This document shows, one piece after another, positions 1-8,847 of a stretch of 60,041 nucleotides of DNA; position 1 is the stretch's first letter, and each line of letters begins with the position of its first letter. Source of the DNA: Pseudomonadota bacterium (GTDB taxonomy: Bacteria; Pseudomonadota; Gammaproteobacteria; Burkholderiales; Casimicrobiaceae); contig JAFEDG010000145.1 in assembly GCA_018241745.1 (NCBI GenBank), forward strand, positions 1 through 60,041, given 5' to 3'. Below the pieces are notes generated by a model, which saw nothing but the letters and a program-made list of their open reading frames with translations, was not told the origin of the DNA and searched no databases. Position numbers and translations under genes: made by a program.

Positions 1-606
1 GAACGCGAGCGTGATCGCGTTGACGATCTCGTCGCGCGTGAGGCCCAGCATCTGCGCGACGACGGCGGTCGACGCCACCTTGACGAGCAGCACGTGGTCG
101 AGGCCCACCTTGTTGAACGAGTTCTCGAGCGCGATGCAGCCCTGGATCTCGTGCGCCTTGATCATGCCGGTCAACACCGTGTCCATCGTCAGCGGCGGCT
201 TGCCGGCCGCGATGGCAACGCGCGACAGCCAGTCGGCGGTGGCCAGGATGCCGCCGAGGTTGTCGGACGGATGGCCCCATTCGGCGGCGAGCCACGTGTC
301 GTTGAAGTCGAGCCAGCGGATCATCGCGCCGATGTTGAACGCGGCCTGGACCGGGTCGAGCACGAACGAGGTGCCCGGGACCTTGGCCCCGTGCGGCACG
401 ACGGTCCCCGGCACGAGCGGGCCGAGCAGCTTGGTGCACGCGGGGTACTCGAGGGCCTCGAAGCCGCAGCCGAGCGTGTCGATGAGGCAGTAGCGTGCCG
501 TCTCGTAGGCTTCCTTGGACTTGACCTTGTAGCCAATGACGTAGTCGGCGATGTCGGCGACGACCTTGTCGACGGGCGGGCGAACGTTGGAGATGTGGGC
601 GGACAT
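1..606 (-). CDS. prpD: 2-methylcitrate dehydratase PrpD (3' end cut by window edge)
   Basis: Dehydrates 2-methylcitrate to 2-methyl-cis-aconitate in the methylcitrate cycle, which turns propionyl-CoA into pyruvate and succinate. Only the first 202 codons are present; reading runs leftward from an ATG at 606 and stays open to base 1, against about 480 residues for the family. The visible N-terminus matches PrpD of the MmgE/PrpD family, with segments such as [34 protein letters not shown] and [14 protein letters not shown]. It lies 24 bp after the MliC-like gene and on the same strand as prpC, prpB and mdh, so it is probably the last known gene of that transcript. Identity is firm; the C-terminal half cannot be checked. 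Confidence 0.93.
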   Translation of the reverse strand, partial: MSAHISNVRPPVDKVVADIADYVIGYKVKSKEAYETARYCLIDTLGCGFEALEYPACTKLLGPLVPGTVVPHGAKVPGTSFVLDPVQAAFNIGAMIRWLDFNDTWLAAEWGHPSDNLGGILATADWLSRVAIAAGKPPLTMDTVLTGMIKAHEIQGCIALENSFNKVGLDHVLLVKVASTAVVAQMLGLTRDEIVNAITLAF

Positions 607-630
607 GGACGGGGGCGCGGGAGCGCCGGT

Positions 631-987
631 TCAGGATTCGGGATGACAGTCGGAAAGGAGCGGCCGCTTGTTGTGCGTGCTGCGCAGCTCGCTGCGGTTG
701 GGCGAGCTCCACCATTCGAGCGCCGCCATCGCGTTGATGTAGCGCTCGCCGCTCGCGAAGCTGCCGCTGCGTTGCAGCAGCACCGTGCGTCCCTGCCAGC
801 TGAGGCGCACCGTGGCGCGCCGCGCCGATGGGTCTTCGGGATAGCCCACGACGATGCGCTGGTGGTTCGCGCACACGTAGGTGACGACGCGTGCGTGGCC
901 GGCATCGGTCGCGGCGCACGCGGTGCCGGCTGAGAGCGCCAGCAATGTCGCGAGCGCCACGCCGGTTGCCGGCGTCGTGGCCTTCAT
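631..987 (-). CDS. MliC/PliC-like putative periplasmic lysozyme inhibitor
   Basis: Small protein of 118 residues. Residues 1-25 form a signal peptide with a hydrophobic core and a Cys near its end (GTACAA), so it may be a lipoprotein or a cleaved periplasmic protein. The mature part has the MliC pattern: YVCANHQRIVVGY, then an alternating beta-strand region with RATVRLSWQGRTVLL and SGERYINAMAALEWW, and a closing Cys (LLSDC) that could pair with the first. Family members block c-type lysozyme. Its ATG overlaps the prpC stop by one base (TGATG), so it is translationally coupled to prpC, although lysozyme inhibition has no obvious link to propionate breakdown. The family call rests on pattern only. 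Confidence 0.65.
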   Translation of the reverse strand: MKATTPATGVALATLLALSAGTACAATDAGHARVVTYVCANHQRIVVGYPEDPSARRATVRLSWQGRTVLLQRSGSFASGERYINAMAALEWWSSPNRSELRSTHNKRPLLSDCHPES

Positions 988-2156
988 CAGCGGCGGTCCT
1001 TCAGCGCGACGAACGCGCGGTCGTCCGGGCCGATGTAGTTGGCGGACGGGCGGATGATCTTGCCGTCCTCGCGCTGCTCGATCACGTGCGCCGACCAGCC
1101 GGACGTCCGCGCGATCACGAACAGCGGCGTGAACATCGCCGTCGGCACGCCCATCTGGTAGTAGCTGACCGCCGAGTACCAGTCGAGGTTGGGGAACATC
1201 TTCTTCGCGTCCCACATGACGGTCTCGAGGCGCTCGGCGATCGCGTACATCGCGCGGTCGCCGGCCTCGTCGGCGAGCGTCTTCGCGACCGACTTGATGA
1301 TCTTGTTGCGCGGGTCTGACACCGTGTAGACGGGGTGGCCGAAGCCGATGATCACCTGCTTGGCCGCGACGCGCTCGCGCACGTCCGCCTCGGCCTCGTC
1401 CGCCGTCGCGTAACGCTGCTGGACGTCGAACGCGAACTCGTTGGCACCGCCGTGCTTGGGGCCGCGCAGCGCGCCGATCGCGCCGGTGATGCACGAATAG
1501 ATGTCCGCACCGGTGCCGGCGATCACGCGCGCGGTGAACGTCGACGCGTTGAACTCGTGCTCGGCATAGAGGTTGAGCGACGTGTGCATCGCGCGCACCC
1601 AGGACGCCGACGGCGCGCGGCCGTGCAGCAGGTGCAGGAAGTGCCCGCCGATCGAGTCGTCGTCCGTCTCGACGTCGATCCGCTTGCCGTGCGTCGCGTA
1701 GTGGTACCAATAGCAGAGCATCGAGCCGAACGACGCCATCAGCCGGTCGGCGATGTCGCGCGCGCCCGGCGCGTTGTGGTCGTCCTTTTCGGGGAGCACG
1801 GCGCCCAGCACCGAGCAGCCGGTGCGCATCACGTCCATCGGATGGGCGGCGGGCGGCAGCGCTTCCAGCGCGGCCTTGACCGCCGCGGGCAGCCCGCGCA
1901 TCGACTTCAGCTTGCGCTTGTAGGCGGCGAGCTGCGCGACGGTGGGCAGCGTGCCGTGGACGAGCAGGTGGGCGATCTCCTCGAATTCGCACGTCTCCGC
2001 GAGCTCCAGGATGTCGTAGCCGCGGTAGTGCAGGTCGTTGCCGGTGCGGCCGACCGTGCAGATGGCGGTGTTGCCGGCGACGACGCCGGACAGCGCGACG
2101 GACTTCTTCGGCTTGTGGGGGGTGGTCGGGGTAGCGGGGGCAGCGACTTCGGACAT
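987..2156 (-). CDS. prpC: 2-methylcitrate synthase PrpC
   Basis: Condenses propionyl-CoA with oxaloacetate to 2-methylcitrate, first step of the methylcitrate cycle, in the cytoplasm. It has 389 residues, the usual length. Citrate-synthase family signatures are all visible: [18 protein letters not shown] with the first catalytic His, [18 protein letters not shown] with the second, and [15 protein letters not shown] with the catalytic Asp. The short N-terminus and the motif details separate it from the hexameric GltA further right in this window. A GGAG lies about 8 bases before the ATG. It sits 48 bp after prpB and overlaps the MliC-like gene by one base. Confidence 0.95.
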   Translation of the reverse strand: MSEVAAPATPTTPHKPKKSVALSGVVAGNTAICTVGRTGNDLHYRGYDILELAETCEFEEIAHLLVHGTLPTVAQLAAYKRKLKSMRGLPAAVKAALEALPPAAHPMDVMRTGCSVLGAVLPEKDDHNAPGARDIADRLMASFGSMLCYWYHYATHGKRIDVETDDDSIGGHFLHLLHGRAPSASWVRAMHTSLNLYAEHEFNASTFTARVIAGTGADIYSCITGAIGALRGPKHGGANEFAFDVQQRYATADEAEADVRERVAAKQVIIGFGHPVYTVSDPRNKIIKSVAKTLADEAGDRAMYAIAERLETVMWDAKKMFPNLDWYSAVSYYQMGVPTAMFTPLFVIARTSGWSAHVIEQREDGKIIRPSANYIGPDDRAFVALKDRR

Positions 2157-2204
2157 CGTGGGGTCTCCAGCGCCGCGGGTCGCGCGGCGTGCGGTCGTGT
2201 GGGG

Positions 2205-3098
2205 TCAGTCGGCGGGCCGGCCACGCGCGAACAGCGCATCCAGCTTCTGCTCGTACGCGTGGTACCCCAGGTAATCATAGAGGTCGGCACGTGTCTGCAT
2301 CGTGTCGACGACGGCCGCCTGCGTGCCGTCGGCGCGCAGGTGCCGGTAGACGTTCAGCGCGGCGAGGTTCATCGCGCGGAACGCGGACAGCGGGTACAGC
2401 GCGATGGCGACGCCGGCGTCCTTGAGCTGCTCGAGCGTGAACAGCGGCGTCGAGCCGAACTCGGTGATGTTGGCCAGCACCGGCACCTTCACCGCGTCGA
2501 CGAAGCGGCGGTACATCCACAGTTCGGTCATCGCCTCGGGGAAGATCATGTCGGCGCCGGCACCCACGCACGCGACTGCCCGCTCGATCGCGGCGTCGAG
2601 GCCCTCGACAGCCAGCGCGTCGGTGCGCGCCATGATCGCGAACGTCGAATCCGTGCGCGCGTCGACGGCGGCCTTCACGCGGTCGACCATCTCGTCCTGC
2701 GTGACGATCGCCTTGCCGGGCCGGTGGCCGCAGCGCTTGGCGCCCACCTGGTCCTCGATGTGCATCGCGGCCGCGCCTGCCTTGATCAGCGAGCGCACCG
2801 TGCGCGCGACGTTGAACGCCGACGCGCCGAATCCGGTGTCGACGTCGACGAGCAGCGGGAGCGGGCACACGTCGGTGATCCGCCGCACGTCGACCAGCAC
2901 GTCGTCCAGGTTGCTGATGCCGAGGTCCGGCATGCCCAGCGACCCGGCAGCGACGCCGCCGCCCGACAGGTACAGCGCGCGAAAGCCGGACTTCTGCGCG
3001 AGCAACGCGTGGTAGGCGTTGATCGCGCCCGGCACCTGCAGCGGTTGCTCCGTCGCGAGCGCCGCGCGGAACAGGCTGCCTGGCGTGGCGGCGGTCAT
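2205..3098 (-). CDS. prpB: 2-methylisocitrate lyase PrpB
   Basis: Splits 2-methylisocitrate into pyruvate and succinate, the last step of the methylcitrate cycle. The 297 residues carry the PEP mutase/isocitrate lyase superfamily fold signatures: [18 protein letters not shown] near the N-terminus, [10 protein letters not shown] with metal-binding acids, and the active-site loop KRCGHRPGK with the catalytic Cys. The family usually shows KRCGHRPNK, so Gly replaces Asn in one non-catalytic position. The gene begins 13 bp after the mdh stop, which suggests it is read from the mdh promoter together with prpC and prpD. Confidence 0.95.
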   Translation of the reverse strand: MTAATPGSLFRAALATEQPLQVPGAINAYHALLAQKSGFRALYLSGGGVAAGSLGMPDLGISNLDDVLVDVRRITDVCPLPLLVDVDTGFGASAFNVARTVRSLIKAGAAAMHIEDQVGAKRCGHRPGKAIVTQDEMVDRVKAAVDARTDSTFAIMARTDALAVEGLDAAIERAVACVGAGADMIFPEAMTELWMYRRFVDAVKVPVLANITEFGSTPLFTLEQLKDAGVAIALYPLSAFRAMNLAALNVYRHLRADGTQAAVVDTMQTRADLYDYLGYHAYEQKLDALFARGRPAD

Positions 3099-3111
3099 CG
3101 AGCGTGCCCCG

Positions 3112-4098
3112 TCAGCCCAGCAGCGAGGCGACGCCCGCGCGTTCCTCTTCCAGTTCCTTCAGCGTCGCGTTCATCTTCTCGCGCGAGAAGTCGTCGATCG
3201 GCAGGTCGCGAACCAGCGTGTACTTGCCGACCGCGGTGGTGACCGGCACGCCGTACATGACGCCTTCCGGGATGCCATAGCTGCCGTCCGACGGCACGCC
3301 CATCGTCACCCACTTGCCGTCGGTGCCGAGCATCCAGTCGTGGACGTGGTCGATGGCCGCGTTGGCCGCGGACGCGGCGGACGACAGCCCGCGCGCCTCG
3401 ATGATCGCGGCGCCGCGCTTGCCGACGGTGGGCAGGAACACGGTGCGGTTCCAGTTCTCGTCGTTGATCATGTCCTTGAGCGACTTGCCGCCCGCCGTCG
3501 CGAACCGGTAGTCGGCGTACATCGTCGGCGAGTGGTTGCCCCAGACGACGAGCTTCTCGATCGAGCCCACCGGCACGTTGGCCTTCTGCGCGAGCTGCGT
3601 CAGCGCGCGGTTGTGGTCGAGGCGCAGCATCGCCGTGAAGTTCTCCTTGGGCAGCGACGGCGCCGACTTCATCGCGATATAGGCATTGGTGTTGGCCGGA
3701 TTGCCGACGACCAGCACCTTGACGTCGCGCGAGGCCACGGCGTCCAGCGCCTTGCCCTGCTCGATGAAGATCTTGGCGTTCTCGAGCAGCAGGTCCTTGC
3801 GTTCCATGCCCGGGCCGCGCGGACGCGCGCCGACGAGCATCGCGACATCTGCGTCCTTGAACGCGACCTTGGGGTCGGACGTGCCGACCATGCCCGCGAC
3901 CAGCGGGAACGCGCAGTCGTCGACTTCCATCATGACGCCCTTCAACGCGGCCTGCGCCTTGTCCATCGGCAGCTCGAGCAGCTGCAGGATGACCGGCTGG
4001 TCCTTGCCGAGCATCTCGCCCGAGGCGATGCGATACAGAAGGCTGTAGCCGATCTGGCCGGCAGCGCCGGTGACGGCGACGCGGAGGGGTGCTTTCAT
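3112..4098 (-). CDS. mdh: malate dehydrogenase
   Basis: NAD-dependent oxidation of malate to oxaloacetate in the TCA cycle. I take the ATG at 4098, giving 328 residues, because it begins [20 protein letters not shown] directly before the Rossmann glycine motif and has AGGAG just upstream; the frame is open further but that extension is low-complexity. Visible signatures are [14 protein letters not shown] (substrate Arg loop), [14 protein letters not shown], and [11 protein letters not shown] with the catalytic His. It is divergent from the GntR regulator gene and heads the mdh-prpB-prpC-mliC-prpD run. The oxaloacetate it makes is the co-substrate of both PrpC and GltA. Confidence 0.97.
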   Translation of the reverse strand: MKAPLRVAVTGAAGQIGYSLLYRIASGEMLGKDQPVILQLLELPMDKAQAALKGVMMEVDDCAFPLVAGMVGTSDPKVAFKDADVAMLVGARPRGPGMERKDLLLENAKIFIEQGKALDAVASRDVKVLVVGNPANTNAYIAMKSAPSLPKENFTAMLRLDHNRALTQLAQKANVPVGSIEKLVVWGNHSPTMYADYRFATAGGKSLKDMINDENWNRTVFLPTVGKRGAAIIEARGLSSAASAANAAIDHVHDWMLGTDGKWVTMGVPSDGSYGIPEGVMYGVPVTTAVGKYTLVRDLPIDDFSREKMNATLKELEEERAGVASLLG

Positions 4099-4233
4099 GG
4101 CGCGAAACTCCTGCTGGATGGGGGATTGCGTTGGAACCGAAAGGGCGGGCGCCGCGCGAGACCGGCGCCGCCGGCTCCGGGCCGCACCCGAACCGCCACG
4201 CGGCCGCCGTGCGGACGTTGCCGGAGCCCGCAA

Positions 4234-4263
4234 ATCATACGGCCGGGGCCAGCCCAGTGTCAA
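4234..4263 (-). promoter_or_regulatory. sigma-70 promoter for mdh
   Basis: On the minus strand a perfect -35 box TTGACA (4263 to 4258) is followed after 18 bp by TATGAT (4239 to 4234). This predicts a start near 4227 and a leader of about 130 bases before the mdh ATG. It is the best promoter match in the mdh/gntR gap and probably drives mdh and the prp genes. Confidence 0.6.
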
Positions 4264-4270
4264 TTCATTC

Positions 4271-4290
4271 CTATATCAGTTATCTTATAG
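4271..4290. promoter_or_regulatory. candidate operator of the adjacent GntR regulator
   Basis: An inverted repeat CTATA-N10-TATAG lies in an AT-rich island, in contrast to the GC-rich surroundings. It sits 8 bases upstream of the mdh -35 box and 37 bases before the gntR start, the expected place for an operator controlling both directions. The sdhC promoter shares only the CTATAAT half-site. Assignment to the neighbouring GntR protein is inference from position. Confidence 0.4.
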
Positions 4291-4326
4291 AGGACTTACG
4301 AACAGAACCCTGCAAGGAGCGCCACG

Positions 4327-5082
4327 ATGGATGCCGACCGCCCCCATGCCGCCGCGCCGGCCACGCCGCGCTACGCACCGCTGTACCAGCAGGTGCGCGA
4401 GATGCTGGTCGCCCGCCTCGCGGCCGGCGAATGGAAGCCCGGCGAGGCGCTGCCCAGCGAGCTCGACCTCGCCGCGCGCTTCAACGTGGCGCCGGGGACG
4501 CTGCGCAAGGCCATCGACGCGCTCGCCGCGCAGAACCTCGTCGTGCGCCGGCAGGGGAAGGGCACGTACGTCGCGACGCACACGGAGGAACACGCGTCGT
4601 CGTTCCGCTTCCTGCGCATCCGCAGCGACACCGGCGCCACCGAATACCCGGGCAGCCGCCTGGTCGACGTGCGGCGCGGCCGCGCGAGTGCCGACGCGGC
4701 GCGGCTGCTGGCGCTGAAGCCCGGCGAGGCGGTGCTGCAGCTCCGGCGCGTGCTCGAGTTCGACGGCGCGCCGGTCGTCTGCGACGACATCACGCTGCCG
4801 GCCGCGTTGTTCAAGGGGCTGACGCGGACCCGCTACGAAGCCTACGACGGCTCGATGTACGGGTTCTTCGAAACGGAGTTCGGCGTGCGGATGCTGAAGG
4901 CGCACGAGCGGATCAAGGCGGTGGCGGCCGATGCGACCGCCGCGCGGCTGCTGCGGGTCGCGCCCGGCGCGCCGCTGCTGGCGGTCGAGCGCGTGACGAC
5001 GACGTTCGGCGACCGCCCGGTGGAGCTGCGGCGCGGGCTGTATGCCACCGCACATCATCATTACAGCAACGACCTGGGCTGA
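4327..5082 (+). CDS. GntR-family (HutC type, UTRA domain) transcriptional regulator
   Basis: DNA-binding regulator of 251 residues. Residues about 15-85 form the GntR winged helix (YQQVREMLVARLAAGEWKPG, LPSELDLAARFNVAPGTLRKA), and the rest is a UTRA ligand-binding domain. A good AAGGAG lies 8 bases before the ATG. It sits between divergent mdh-prp and co-directional sdhCDAB, a placement seen in many Burkholderiales, so local control of TCA and methylcitrate genes is the natural reading. The ligand is not known to me; a carboxylic acid of the cycle is plausible. The -35 box of the sdhC promoter overlaps its stop codon. Confidence 0.85.
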   Translation: MDADRPHAAAPATPRYAPLYQQVREMLVARLAAGEWKPGEALPSELDLAARFNVAPGTLRKAIDALAAQNLVVRRQGKGTYVATHTEEHASSFRFLRIRSDTGATEYPGSRLVDVRRGRASADAARLLALKPGEAVLQLRRVLEFDGAPVVCDDITLPAALFKGLTRTRYEAYDGSMYGFFETEFGVRMLKAHERIKAVAADATAARLLRVAPGAPLLAVERVTTTFGDRPVELRRGLYATAHHHYSNDLG

Positions 5083-5108
5083 CGGGACCTGCCGGCTCGC
5101 GCTATAAT
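5079..5108 (+). promoter_or_regulatory. sigma-70 promoter for sdhC
   Basis: CTGACG (5079-5084), 18 bp, then a perfect TATAAT (5103-5108). The -35 box overlaps the stop codon of the GntR gene. The predicted transcript starts near 5115, about 70 bases before the chosen sdhC ATG, and would carry the long sdh-gltA-suc run. Confidence 0.55.
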
Positions 5109-5184
5109 TTCTTGCTGCGCACAAATCGCGCCCGCCGCAAGTCCGACATTGACGGCCGGGTGCCATGCCAACGATCCGCGCCCC

Positions 5185-5580
5185 ATGCCCGTCGCCCCGC
5201 CTACCCGCAAGCCGCGCCCGGTCTACCTGGACCTCACGTCGATCCGCCAGCCGTTGCCGGCGGTCGTCTCCATCCTGCACCGGATCAGCGGCGCGCTGCT
5301 GTTCGCGTTCGGCATTCCGCTGCTGCTGTGCACCGTGGCCACGAGCGTCGCGTCGGCCGAAGCGTACGCGCGCTTCAAGGGGCTGATCGGGAGCCCGCTC
5401 GCCAAGCTCGTGCTGCTGGTGCTCGCCTGGGCCTACCTGCACCATCTGTTCGCGGGCATCCGGCATCTGTTCGCGGATGCGCACGTCGGCGTCGACCTGC
5501 CGAGCGCGCGCCGCTCGGCAGCCATCGCGCTCGTGCTGGCCCTGGTCTGCACGATCGCGCTCGCGGCGAGGTTGTGGTGA
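5185..5580 (+). CDS. sdhC: succinate dehydrogenase cytochrome b556 subunit
   Basis: Membrane anchor of complex II that binds heme b and ubiquinone. I chose the ATG at 5185 (131 residues); an upstream in-frame TTG at 5149 would add 12 residues that do not look like the family. The start RPVYLDLTSIRQPLPAVVSI is typical of SdhC, followed by SILHRISGALLF, where the HRxSG motif is conserved. Three hydrophobic segments lie at about 28-52, 70-90 and 105-128, and YLHHLFAGIRHLFAD in the second carries the heme-ligand His region. The stop overlaps the sdhD start (GTGA). Confidence 0.93.
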   Translation: MPVAPPTRKPRPVYLDLTSIRQPLPAVVSILHRISGALLFAFGIPLLLCTVATSVASAEAYARFKGLIGSPLAKLVLLVLAWAYLHHLFAGIRHLFADAHVGVDLPSARRSAAIALVLALVCTIALAARLW

Positions 5581-5939
5581 GCGCGCCGGTCAAGTCGCCT
5601 GTCGGCGCGCATTACGGGCTGCGCGACTGGGTCGCGCAACGCCTGACCGCGCTCGTGATGATCCTGTACACGGCGCTGTGGCTCGTCGTCCTGCTGTGGC
5701 ATGGCGGCCTGGATTACCCGCAGTGGAAGGCGCTGTGGAGCGGCAACGCGTTCCGCGTCGCCACGTTCGTCTTCATGTCCGCGCTGCTGTGGCATGCGTG
5801 GATCGGGATGCGCAATATCCTGATGGACTACATCAAGCCGTTTGGCATCCGCATCGCGCTGCAGGGCGCGGTGATCGCGGTGCTCGTGGGCTACCTCGGC
5901 TGGACGATCAGCCTCCTGTGGGGAGGACCCGCCGCGTGA
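5577..5939 (+). CDS. sdhD: succinate dehydrogenase membrane anchor subunit
   Basis: Second membrane anchor of succinate dehydrogenase, 120 residues. The GTG at 5577 overlaps the sdhC stop; a GTG three bases earlier is also possible. The N-terminus [19 protein letters not shown] is characteristic of betaproteobacterial SdhD. Three transmembrane segments follow, with [19 protein letters not shown] in the second containing the His and the Asp-Tyr pair of the quinone and heme site. It is followed after 37 bp by sdhA. Confidence 0.92.
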   Translation: MSAPVKSPVGAHYGLRDWVAQRLTALVMILYTALWLVVLLWHGGLDYPQWKALWSGNAFRVATFVFMSALLWHAWIGMRNILMDYIKPFGIRIALQGAVIAVLVGYLGWTISLLWGGPAA

Positions 5940-5976
5940 GTGCGATCACTCGAGGACACTGCAGCGGGATGCCCGC

Positions 5977-7740
5977 ATGACGCTGCCCGTTCGCCATTTC
6001 GACGCGGTCATCGTCGGCGCCGGCGGCGCCGGCATGCGTGCGTCGCTGCAGCTCGCGCAAGCCGGCCTGTCGGTCGCCGTGCTGTCCAAGGTCTTCCCGA
6101 CGCGCTCGCACACGGTGGCGGCGCAAGGCGGCATCGGTGCGTCGCTCGGCAACATGTCCGAGGACCACTGGATCTGGCACATGTACGACACGATCAAGGG
6201 CTCCGACTGGCTCGGCGACCAGGACGCGATCGAGTTCATGTGCAAGGCGGCGCCCAAGGTCGTCTACGAGCTCGAGCACTTCGGCATGCCGTTCGACCGC
6301 AACGCGGACGGCACGATCTACCAGCGCCCGTTCGGCGGGCACTCGGCCAACTTCGGCGAGAAGCCGGTGCAGCGTGCCTGCGCGGTCGCGGATCGCACCG
6401 GCCACGCGCTGCTGCACACGCTGTACCAGCGCAACGTGAAGGCGCAGACGCAGTTCTTCGTCGAATGGATGGCACTCGACCTCGTGCGCGACGCCGACGG
6501 CGAGGTCCTCGGCGTCACCGCGCTCGAGATGGAGACGGGCGAGATCGTCATCCTGCAAGGCAAGGCGACGATCTTCGCGACCGGCGGCGCCGGGCGGATC
6601 TTCGCCGCGTCGACCAACGCGTTCATCAATACCGGCGACGGCCTCGGCATGACGGCGCGCGCCGGACTGCCGCTCGAGGACATGGAATTCTGGCAATTCC
6701 ACCCGACGGGCGTGGCGGGCGCCGGCGTGCTGATCACCGAAGGGGTGCGCGGTGAAGGCGGCATCCTGCTCAATTCGCAGGGCGAGCGCTTCATGGAGCG
6801 CTACGCGCCCAACCTCAAGGACCTCGCGTCGCGCGACGTCGTGTCGCGGTCGATGGACCAGGAGATCAAGGAAGGCCGTGGCGTGGGCCCGCACAAGGAC
6901 CACGTGCTGCTGAAGCTCGACCACCTCGGTCCCGAGGTGATCATGAAGCGGCTGCCGTCGATCCGCGAGATCGCCATCAAGTTCGCCAACGTCGACCCGA
7001 TCAAGGAGCCGATCCCGGTCGTGCCGACGATCCATTACCAGATGGGCGGCATCCCGGTGAACATCCACGGCCAGGTGGTGGCGCCGCAAGGGGGCAATCC
7101 CAACGCCGTCGTGCCCGGGTTCTATGCGGTGGGCGAGTGCTCGTGCGTGTCCGTGCACGGCGCCAACCGGCTCGGCACCAATTCGCTGCTGGACCTCGTC
7201 GTGTTCGGCCGCGCCACCGGTGATTTCATCGTCGGCGAGAACCTGAAGGCGCGCTCGCACAAGCCGCTGCCGAAGGACGCCGGCGAGGCTGCGCGCGAAC
7301 GTGTCGCGCGGCTCGACGCCTCCAAGGGCACGGAGCGCGTGCAGGACGTCGCCAACACGCTGCGCAAGACGATGCAGGCGCATTGCGGCGTGTTCCGCAA
7401 CCAGCAGCTCTTGTCGGAAGGCGTCACGCGCGTGATGGAGCTCGCGGAGCGCGCGCAGCACGTGGCCATCGGGGACCGCAGCCAGACGTTCAACACGGCG
7501 CGCGTCGAGGCGCTGGAGCTCGACAACCTGATGGAGACGGCGAAGGCGACGATCGTGTCCGCCGAGGCGCGCCGCGAGAGCCGTGGCGCCCAGGCGCGCA
7601 GCGACTACCCGACGCGCGACGACGTCAACTGGCTGAAACACACGCTGTGGTACAGCGAAGGCAACCGGCTCGACTACAAGCCCGTCAACCTGACGCCGCT
7701 GACCGTCGAGTCGTTCCCGCCCAAGGCGCGCACCTACTGA
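5977..7740 (+). CDS. sdhA: succinate dehydrogenase flavoprotein subunit
   Basis: Catalytic subunit that oxidises succinate to fumarate, with covalent FAD. The 587 residues are full length. The N-terminal dinucleotide fold ([10 protein letters not shown]) is followed by [10 protein letters not shown], where His45 is the FAD attachment site. Active-site segments are visible: [33 protein letters not shown] and [19 protein letters not shown]. The C-terminal part has the usual [11 protein letters not shown] stretch. It is the third gene of sdhCDAB and lies 10 bp before sdhB. Confidence 0.97.
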   Translation: MTLPVRHFDAVIVGAGGAGMRASLQLAQAGLSVAVLSKVFPTRSHTVAAQGGIGASLGNMSEDHWIWHMYDTIKGSDWLGDQDAIEFMCKAAPKVVYELEHFGMPFDRNADGTIYQRPFGGHSANFGEKPVQRACAVADRTGHALLHTLYQRNVKAQTQFFVEWMALDLVRDADGEVLGVTALEMETGEIVILQGKATIFATGGAGRIFAASTNAFINTGDGLGMTARAGLPLEDMEFWQFHPTGVAGAGVLITEGVRGEGGILLNSQGERFMERYAPNLKDLASRDVVSRSMDQEIKEGRGVGPHKDHVLLKLDHLGPEVIMKRLPSIREIAIKFANVDPIKEPIPVVPTIHYQMGGIPVNIHGQVVAPQGGNPNAVVPGFYAVGECSCVSVHGANRLGTNSLLDLVVFGRATGDFIVGENLKARSHKPLPKDAGEAARERVARLDASKGTERVQDVANTLRKTMQAHCGVFRNQQLLSEGVTRVMELAERAQHVAIGDRSQTFNTARVEALELDNLMETAKATIVSAEARRESRGAQARSDYPTRDDVNWLKHTLWYSEGNRLDYKPVNLTPLTVESFPPKARTY

Positions 7741-7750
7741 CCGGCCGACG

Positions 7751-8446
7751 ATGAAGTTTCGAATCTACCGCTACGACCCCGAGAAGGACGCCAAGCCCTA
7801 CCTGCAGGACTATGACGTCGCGCTCGACCCGCACGACCGGATGCTGCTGGACGCGCTGGTGCGGCTCAAGATGGTCGACGACTCGATCGCGTTCCGCCGC
7901 AGCTGCCGTGAGGGCGTCTGCGGGTCGGACGCGATGAACATCAACGGCAAGAACGGCCTCGCGTGCATCACCAACCTGCGCGACCTCGTCGAGCCGGTGG
8001 TGCTGAAGCCGCTGCCGGGGCTGCCCGTGATCCGCGACCTGATCGTGGACATGAGCCAGTTCTTCAAGCAATACCACTCGATCAAGCCTTACCTCGTCAA
8101 CGACACGCCGCCGCCGGAGAAGGAGCGGCTGCAGTCCCCGGAGCAGCGCGACGAGCTCGACGGGCTGTACGAATGCATCCTGTGCGCGTGCTGCTCGACG
8201 TCGTGCCCGTCGTTCTGGTGGAATCCGGACAAGTTCGTCGGCCCGGCAGGGTTGCTCGCGGCCTACCGCTTCATCGCCGACAGCCGCGACCTGGCCACGA
8301 ACGAGCGGCTCGACAACCTGAACGACCCGTACCGGCTGTTCCGCTGCCACACGATCATGAACTGCGTCGACGTGTGTCCCAAGAGCCTCAATCCGACACG
8401 CGCGATCGGCAAGATCAAGGACATCATGGTGCGGCGCGCCACCTAG
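7751..8446 (+). CDS. sdhB: succinate dehydrogenase iron-sulfur subunit
   Basis: Carries electrons from SdhA flavin to quinone. The 231 residues contain an N-terminal 2Fe-2S ferredoxin domain with C52, C57, D60 and C72 (the Asp is also found in E. coli SdhB). The C-terminal domain has CILCACCSTSCPSFWW and CHTIMNCVDVCPKSLNP, which ligate the 4Fe-4S and 3Fe-4S clusters. The ending GKIKDIMVRRA is typical. It is followed closely by sdhE, the flavinylation factor. Confidence 0.97.
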   Translation: MKFRIYRYDPEKDAKPYLQDYDVALDPHDRMLLDALVRLKMVDDSIAFRRSCREGVCGSDAMNINGKNGLACITNLRDLVEPVVLKPLPGLPVIRDLIVDMSQFFKQYHSIKPYLVNDTPPPEKERLQSPEQRDELDGLYECILCACCSTSCPSFWWNPDKFVGPAGLLAAYRFIADSRDLATNERLDNLNDPYRLFRCHTIMNCVDVCPKSLNPTRAIGKIKDIMVRRAT

Positions 8447-8464
8447 GCGCCGCCACCCGGACCG

Positions 8465-8776
8465 ATGACCGGCTCGCCGCCGCCCGCAGACCCGATGCCG
8501 TCCCGCGCGGATGCCGGGGACGGTGCGCGCGCGATGCTCGACGCGACGCGGCTTGCGCGGATGCGCTGGCGCTGCCGGCGCGGGATGCTCGAGAACGACA
8601 TCGTGCTGACGCGGTTCCTCGACGCGCGGGGCACGGACCTCGACGAAGCCGACGCCCGCGCGCTCGACGCGCTGCTGGACCTGACCGACGGCGAGCTGTG
8701 GGACGTCATCGCTGGCCGCAGCGAACCCGCCGACGCGGCGCTGGCGACGATGGTCGCCGCGCTGCGCGCCGCATGA
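8465..8776 (+). CDS. sdhE: FAD assembly factor SdhE
   Basis: Small chaperone (103 residues) that promotes covalent attachment of FAD to SdhA. The family core is clear at about residues 35-50, RMRWRCRRGMLENDIVL, where the RGxxE/N motif contacts SdhA; E. coli has RGMRELD. The sequence LLDLTDGELWDVIAG matches the second half of the fold. The first 30 residues are a poorly conserved extension. It follows sdhB by 18 bp, and its stop overlaps the ATG of a 24-codon frame leading to gltA. Confidence 0.92.
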   Translation: MTGSPPPADPMPSRADAGDGARAMLDATRLARMRWRCRRGMLENDIVLTRFLDARGTDLDEADARALDALLDLTDGELWDVIAGRSEPADAALATMVAALRAA

Positions 8777-8847
8777 ACCTGCAGGAGAACCCCGATTGCG
8801 AGCGGGCACGCAAGACCCGCCTCTTCGATGGAGCTAGAGCCGCATGA
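8773..8847 (+). CDS. possible 24-residue coupling peptide between sdhE and gltA
   Basis: An open frame of 24 codons plus stop fills the sdhE-gltA gap exactly. Its ATG overlaps the sdhE stop (ATGA) and its TGA overlaps the gltA ATG (ATGA). The predicted peptide, [20 protein letters not shown] plus four residues, resembles nothing I know. There is no clear ribosome-binding site of its own, so it would rely on ribosomes ending sdhE. It could be a translational-coupling device or chance; the double four-base overlap is the only support. Confidence 0.25.
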   Translation: MNLQENPDCERARKTRLFDGARAA

